A DNA stretch of 17,198 nucleotides from an uncultured Mycoplasmatota bacterium (lineage in GTDB: Bacteria; Bacillota_I; Bacilli_A; RF39; UBA660): NCBI GenBank assembly GCA_947645535.1, contig CANSDD010000025.1, forward strand, positions 1-17,198. Reading direction: 5' to 3'. Below are positions 13,666 to 17,198 of the stretch, one piece after another. Numbering within the stretch: the first letter of the stretch is position 1; each line of letters opens with the position of its first letter. The notes under the pieces were generated by a model. The model was given only the letters and a program-made list of their open reading frames with translations. It ran no database searches and had not been told where the DNA came from. The position numbers and the translations under genes were made by a program.

Positions 13666-14400
13666 TTATTCATAATATACATCTTTTAAATATAAACCAC
13701 AAGATGGCGCTATTTTTCCAGCACATCTTCTATCTTTTGCCTCTAAAATTTCTTTTATGTCTTTTGGCTTTCTTACTTCTAATCCTATTTCAAGTAATGT
13801 CCCTACCATATTTCTAATTTGATATCTTAAAAAACCAGTCCCAATAAATGAAAATATAATTTGATTATTCTCTAACATCATATCTGCTTTAAAAATAGTT
13901 CTAATATAATCTTCTTTCTCATTATTTGATTTTGTGAATGATTTAAAATCATGAGTTCCTTTTAAATATAATAGTGCCTCTTTTATATTATTTATATTAA
14001 GAGACCTATTTAATTGATACACATAATTTTTTTCTATTGGATTATATTCTCCAATATTTATTTTATAAATATATTCTTTTCTTTTTACATCAAATCTTGC
14101 ATGAAATTCATCTTTTACTAATTCTACTTTTTTAACATATATATCACTTGGTAACATTGAATTGATAGAATGTTTTAATTTATCAAGATTTATATTTTCA
14201 TCTAAATCAAAATGAGCCTTTTGATTAAATGCATGAACACCAGCATCTGTTCTCCCACTTGCATGAATAGAAACACATTTTTCATGTGCTAATTTAAATA
14301 ATACTTTTTCTATTTCATCTTGAATTGTATTCATACTAGGTTGCTTTTGATATCCCTGATATTTTGAACCATCATAAGAAAATGTTATTAAATATCTCAC
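13666..14400 (-). CDS. truA: tRNA pseudouridine(38-40) synthase TruA
   Basis: A 244-residue enzyme that isomerises U38-U40 in the anticodon stem-loop of many tRNAs. The catalytic Asp is D52 in SGRTDAGVHA (48-57). Other family segments are ITFSYDGSKYQGYQKQP (~5-21), ARFDVKRKEYIYKI (~101-114), HDFKSFTKSN and GFLRYQIRNMVGTLLEIG. Full length. The start is GTG at 14400, overlapping the TGA of ecfT (GTGA), so translation is coupled to the transporter genes, the usual Bacillota arrangement. Confidence 0.95.
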   Translation of the reverse strand: MRYLITFSYDGSKYQGYQKQPSMNTIQDEIEKVLFKLAHEKCVSIHASGRTDAGVHAFNQKAHFDLDENINLDKLKHSINSMLPSDIYVKKVELVKDEFHARFDVKRKEYIYKINIGEYNPIEKNYVYQLNRSLNINNIKEALLYLKGTHDFKSFTKSNNEKEDYIRTIFKADMMLENNQIIFSFIGTGFLRYQIRNMVGTLLEIGLEVRKPKDIKEILEAKDRRCAGKIAPSCGLYLKDVYYE

Positions 14401-15149
14401 AAAATCGCCTTCTTTATAACTAAAAATAATAATATGATATGAATAAACAACATGAATCCATCGAATAAGCCAATTTTATTCATTCTAAAATTTGTTCTTT
14501 TTCTTCTTGTACTATAAAGTCTTAATAACATTGATTTTCTTAACTCTTTATTCCTTCTTTCGACAAAAATAAGAGAAGGCATAATAAAGGAACGAAATAA
14601 CAATATCTTTTCTTTTACAGTAGAATGATAAAAATCCAAACCTCTACTAGCTTCTGTCTTTATAATTCTATTTATTTCATCAATTAAACTAGAAAAAGAA
14701 CGAAAAAATAAAGTAATAGATAAAGCCAGTTTAGAAGTATTAACACCAATCAATTTAAATAAAAATAATATTTTTTCTAACCCATAGATAAGTTCAGTAA
14801 ACGGAGTTGTCAGAGTTAATACCATAATATAAAAGATTACAAATGTAAAACGTAGCAATATAATAAATGTATCAAATAGTGAAATAGACATAATTAAATT
14901 GATAATAATCGCTACTAAATAAATTGGTATTAAAAATTTAATAATTGTAAAATATGTCCTAATAGAAATATTTGTCATATTTAAAAATAAAATTATAAAA
15001 ACCAAAAGAAGAATACATAGTGGCAATGTTGCACTAAAAAAAGAAATTACAATAAATAATAAGAAACATAAAAGCTTAGAAATTGGATTCATAGAATGTA
15101 TTTTGGAATGAACAGGATAGAGGCGACCTAATAAAAAATTATGAAACAT
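14397..15149 (-). CDS. ecfT: Energy-coupling factor transporter transmembrane protein EcfT
   Basis: A 250-residue membrane scaffold that links substrate-binding S components to the EcfA ATPases. Hydrophobic segments lie at ~26-57, ~65-90, ~95-115 and ~229-248. The cytoplasmic coupling helices normally carry two Ala-Arg-Gly motifs that dock into the ATPases. Here the first reads S168-R169-G170 (in TEASRGLDFY) and the second reads L209-R210-L211 (in KSMLLRLYSTRRKRT), so both deviate. The start overlaps the ecfA2 end by 11 bases and the TGA overlaps the truA start. No S component is encoded nearby, as expected for a shared (group II) ECF module. Confidence 0.9.
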   Translation of the reverse strand: MFHNFLLGRLYPVHSKIHSMNPISKLLCFLLFIVISFFSATLPLCILLLVFIILFLNMTNISIRTYFTIIKFLIPIYLVAIIINLIMSISLFDTFIILLRFTFVIFYIMVLTLTTPFTELIYGLEKILFLFKLIGVNTSKLALSITLFFRSFSSLIDEINRIIKTEASRGLDFYHSTVKEKILLFRSFIMPSLIFVERRNKELRKSMLLRLYSTRRKRTNFRMNKIGLFDGFMLFIHIILLFLVIKKAIL

Positions 15150-15987
15150 GGCGATAAATATCCTTAATCAAATCATTGATATCATCACGATAACCTAATT
15201 TGATACCTTTCTCTTTCATTGCTCTATAAGAAAACTCCATTACTGATGGCCTTGTTATTCCATATTCTTCCACCTTATCATCATTAAATACTTGATATTT
15301 TGTTCCTTCTAATACTAATTTTCTATTATGAAATACAAATAAATAATCAGCTACTTTATGAATAAAATTATTATCATGAGATACAACGATAATCGTTTTA
15401 TGATATCTATTTTTTAAAATTTTTAATAACTTTAAAAAACTTTTTTTACTAATACTATCTAATCCAATTGTTGGTTCATCAAAAATTAAAATTTTTGGAT
15501 TAAAAGCTAGTACTGATGCAATTGCCACTTTTCTAGCTTCCCCATTACTTAATTCTAAAGGATTTCTCTCCAAATAAGAATCATCTAAACCAACCATTTT
15601 TAATGCTTCATGAATTCGTTTATCAATATTGTCTAATTCATAAGAAAATCGACTCATACCAAAAGATATTTCTTTTTTTACTGTAGGTAGAAAAAATTGT
15701 TTTTTAGGATCACTAAATACATATCCGATTTCAAATCGTAACTTATTGATATTAGAAATCTTTTTTTTATGTTCTAAGATATAATCTCCAACTTCTACTA
15801 CCCCTGTTGAAGGAAGCAGTAAACCGTTCATCAATTCTAAAAACGTTGTTTTCCCACTTCCACATTTACCGATAATACCATTTATTTTCCCACTTTTTAT
15901 TTTTAATGACACATCATCTAAAGCTATATTTTCAATACTGGTATTCTCATTATAACTATAATAAACATTCTTATATTCTATTTCCAT
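15139..15987 (-). CDS. ecfA2: ECF transporter ATPase EcfA2
   Basis: A 282-residue ABC ATPase. Walker A is GKCGSGKT (40-47), signature LSNGEARK (146-153), Walker B ILIFDEP (D170/E171) followed by TIGLD, and the H-loop His is H204 (VVSHDN). The Q-loop position, normally Gln in VFQ, reads Ser (S92 in YVFSDPKKQFF). It pairs with EcfA1 and sits on EcfT to drive vitamin or metal uptake. Full length; a C-terminal helical region follows the ATPase core. It overlaps ecfA1 by 10 bases and ecfT by 11. Confidence 0.92.
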   Translation of the reverse strand: MEIEYKNVYYSYNENTSIENIALDDVSLKIKSGKINGIIGKCGSGKTTFLELMNGLLLPSTGVVEVGDYILEHKKKISNINKLRFEIGYVFSDPKKQFFLPTVKKEISFGMSRFSYELDNIDKRIHEALKMVGLDDSYLERNPLELSNGEARKVAIASVLAFNPKILIFDEPTIGLDSISKKSFLKLLKILKNRYHKTIIVVSHDNNFIHKVADYLFVFHNRKLVLEGTKYQVFNDDKVEEYGITRPSVMEFSYRAMKEKGIKLGYRDDINDLIKDIYRHVS

Positions 15988-16775
15988 ATTGTATTCACCA
16001 TCTCATCCATATCTAAAATCATATGATCCAATACTCCATAATAGATTAAGCGAATACTTAAATCAGCTAAAAAAGGAAGCTCTAATCCAGCTTTTTTCAT
16101 GATTTGTTCTTCTTTTAATACATTTTCTTTAGTATCATGTAATATTATTTTACCATCTTGAAGTACTAAAATATCATTACTATATAAACTTTCATCTAAA
16201 TCATGGGTAATATTTAAAATTGTCATTCCCTTTTTATTTAATTCTTTTAATATTTCAAATATATGCTTTTTTTCTTGCTCATCTATCATAGTAAAAGCTT
16301 CATCAATAATAAGTAATTCAGGTTCTATTACTAGAGAACTTGCTAAAGATACGATTTGTTTTTCGCCATCACTAATCATATGTGGATTACATTCTAATAA
16401 ATTTTCTATATTTAATTGTTGTGCTATTGTATCTATTCTTTCTTTAATAATATTTCTTTTCATATTCATATTTTCTAAAATAAAAGCCATTTCATCCATT
16501 ACTGTTTCAGCTACAAATACTTCATCTGGATTTTCAAAAAGAATACCAATTTTACTACGAATTTTTTTTATATTTCTAGGGCATAATTCTAAATTATCTA
16601 TTTTTATACTTGCATTCGTTCTTATCATTCCTAAAATAATTTTTATTAAAGTTGTCTTACCACTTCCTATAGGTCCTACTAAAGTTGTAAAACTACCTTT
16701 TTTAATATTTAAATTAAAATTATTAAATATATTATGCTCTTTATAACTAAATGTCAAATGTTCGATTGTAATCAT
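15978..16775 (-). CDS. ecfA1: ECF transporter ATPase EcfA1
   Basis: A 265-residue ABC ATPase, first gene of the ecf operon. Walker A is GPIGSGKTT (34-42), signature ISDGEKQ (134-140) instead of LSGGQ, Walker B LLIIDEA (D158/E159) with FTMID, and the H-loop His is H191 (NITHDLDES). The Q-loop Gln is replaced by Glu (E81 in LFENPDEVF). Assigned EcfA1 from operon order (A1-A2-T-truA) and the FENPD/FVAETV segment. The start follows a G-rich site (GGGGGGAG) five bases upstream. Catalytic Walker residues are intact, so it should be active. Confidence 0.92.
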   Translation of the reverse strand: MITIEHLTFSYKEHNIFNNFNLNIKKGSFTTLVGPIGSGKTTLIKIILGMIRTNASIKIDNLELCPRNIKKIRSKIGILFENPDEVFVAETVMDEMAFILENMNMKRNIIKERIDTIAQQLNIENLLECNPHMISDGEKQIVSLASSLVIEPELLIIDEAFTMIDEQEKKHIFEILKELNKKGMTILNITHDLDESLYSNDILVLQDGKIILHDTKENVLKEEQIMKKAGLELPFLADLSIRLIYYGVLDHMILDMDEMVNTIWK

Positions 16776-16799
16776 CTTTCTCCCCCCAGACTTCTTTTT

Positions 16800-16828
16800 A
16801 TTATAATATATTAAATTTATTTTTACAA
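16800..16828 (-). promoter_or_regulatory. Promoter of ecfA1-ecfA2-ecfT-truA
   Basis: On the minus strand there is -35 TTGTAA (16828-16823), a 17-base spacer and a perfect -10 TATAAT (16805-16800). The leader to ecfA1 is only ~18 bases. The -35 abuts the T-tract of the upstream terminator. Confidence 0.75.
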
Positions 16829-16865
16829 GAAAAAAGAACGATTAGTAATCATGGTTTAATCGTTC
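16829..16865 (-). terminator. Intrinsic terminator of an upstream gene outside the window
   Basis: On the minus strand GAACGATTA and TAATCGTTC form a 9-bp perfect stem around a 12-base loop, followed by TTTTTTC. It ends transcription coming from the right, which in this synteny would be the rpoA-rplQ operon, although those genes are not in the window. Confidence 0.8.
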
Positions 16866-16909
16866 CTATGATTTGATAAGTATTTTAGGTAAAAATGCAT
16901 TTCAAACTT

Positions 16910-17009
16910 ACCAAATGTATTTTATTCTCCTCTTGTAGTATCTACAGATACCATTTGGTGGTCGAGGAATGAGTCTTAGCCTTCACATGTCATTTGCCAG
17001 CGGACTCAT
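16910..17009. repeat. Nested inverted repeats between the terminator and the transposase remnant
   Basis: ACCAAATG (16910-16917) pairs with CATTTGGT (16952-16959); directly inside the right arm is the perfect hairpin GTATCT-AC-AGATAC (16938-16951). A third pair, ATGAGTC (16969-16975) and GACTCAT (17003-17009), follows with a 27-base loop. The GC-richer, structured sequence differs from its surroundings and lies just downstream of the IS200-like remnant, so it may be the end region of that element. Stops occur in all minus-strand frames. Confidence 0.45.
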
Positions 17010-17014
17010 GTTTT

Positions 17015-17188
17015 TTATATTGTTTTTATATAATATCCTCCCTTCCATAAGTTTATTTTCTCTTTGTTTAATTTTCTTGATGTTTTTCCTTTTAATTTTT
17101 TTACTATTTCTGATGGTGATATACTTGGTAAACTATTTATTTTTAGCTTACCTACGGACAGTTTTTCAAATGACCATAGGTTGATACT
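17015..17188 (-). pseudogene. IS200/IS605-type TnpA transposase remnant
   Basis: A 57-codon minus-strand frame reads LSVGKLKINSLPSISPSEIV then KKLKGKTSRKLNKEKINLWK and GGYYIKTI before TAA. The run P-x-ISPSEIV-x-x-LKG-x-TSRKL and the GGYY segment match the second half of Y1 transposases of the IS200 type. The upstream His-x-His motif and the downstream catalytic-Tyr helix are missing and there is no start codon, so it is dead. The match is from memory of the family pattern and moderate in strength. Confidence 0.5.
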
Positions 17189-17198
17189 TTATACTATT

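Noticed and set aside
16969..17184. Plus-strand ORF encoding a very hydrophobic 71-residue peptide
   Set aside because: It is the reverse complement of the Lys-rich transposase remnant; antisense of AAA/ATA-rich codons gives Phe/Leu runs. No credible RBS.
16829..17198. tRNA, riboswitch or CRISPR array in the structured right-end region
   Set aside because: No cloverleaf, no recognisable riboswitch core and no regular repeat-spacer pattern could be found; the hairpins fit a mobile-element remnant better.

Overview
This is a very AT-rich window from a low-GC Bacillota-type bacterium. The right-hand block ecfA1-ecfA2-ecfT-truA-rplM-rpsI is the gene order typical of Bacilli and Clostridia. TGA acts as a normal stop: ecfT ends in TGA inside a GTGA overlap with truA, and the small zinc-ribbon gene ends in TGA inside an ATGA overlap with yukD. 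I cannot place the organism below phylum or class level. Every supported gene lies on the minus strand, so transcription runs from high to low coordinates.

Right end (17198 to 12615): a decayed IS200-like transposase remnant and structured non-coding DNA end at a terminator for an upstream gene outside the window. A clear promoter then drives ecfA1, ecfA2, ecfT (energizing module of ECF vitamin and metal importers) and truA, all overlapping. A second sigma-A promoter with a hairpin leader drives rplM-rpsI, which ends at a strong intrinsic terminator.

Centre (12450 to 3090): a type VII secretion (T7SSb, Esx/Yuk) locus. A near-consensus promoter with two abutting palindromes upstream drives four small helical-hairpin genes of the WXG100 type, arranged A-B-A'-B' as if a two-gene cassette had duplicated. 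After a startless ORF remnant, a weak terminator and an internal extended -10 promoter come a zinc-ribbon/single-TM protein, a YukD-like ubiquitin-fold protein, and the 1527-residue EssC motor ATPase. Tightly coupled to essC are a HerA/DUF87-type hexameric ATPase and a family-6-like (hypoxanthine/deoxyinosine) DNA glycosylase. EsaA, EssA, EssB and LXG toxins are not seen in the window. This EssC-HerA-glycosylase arrangement is the best candidate for an undescribed system.

Left end (3090 to 1): a short operon of an SDR oxidoreductase and a stand-alone GlmU-type left-handed beta-helix acetyltransferase, with a 14-bp palindrome in its promoter spacer. Next come two decayed genes, a metallophosphoesterase and a DUF1016/YhcG-type PD-(D/E)XK nuclease. 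Last is the start of an XRE-family regulator whose leader holds three helically phased direct repeats.
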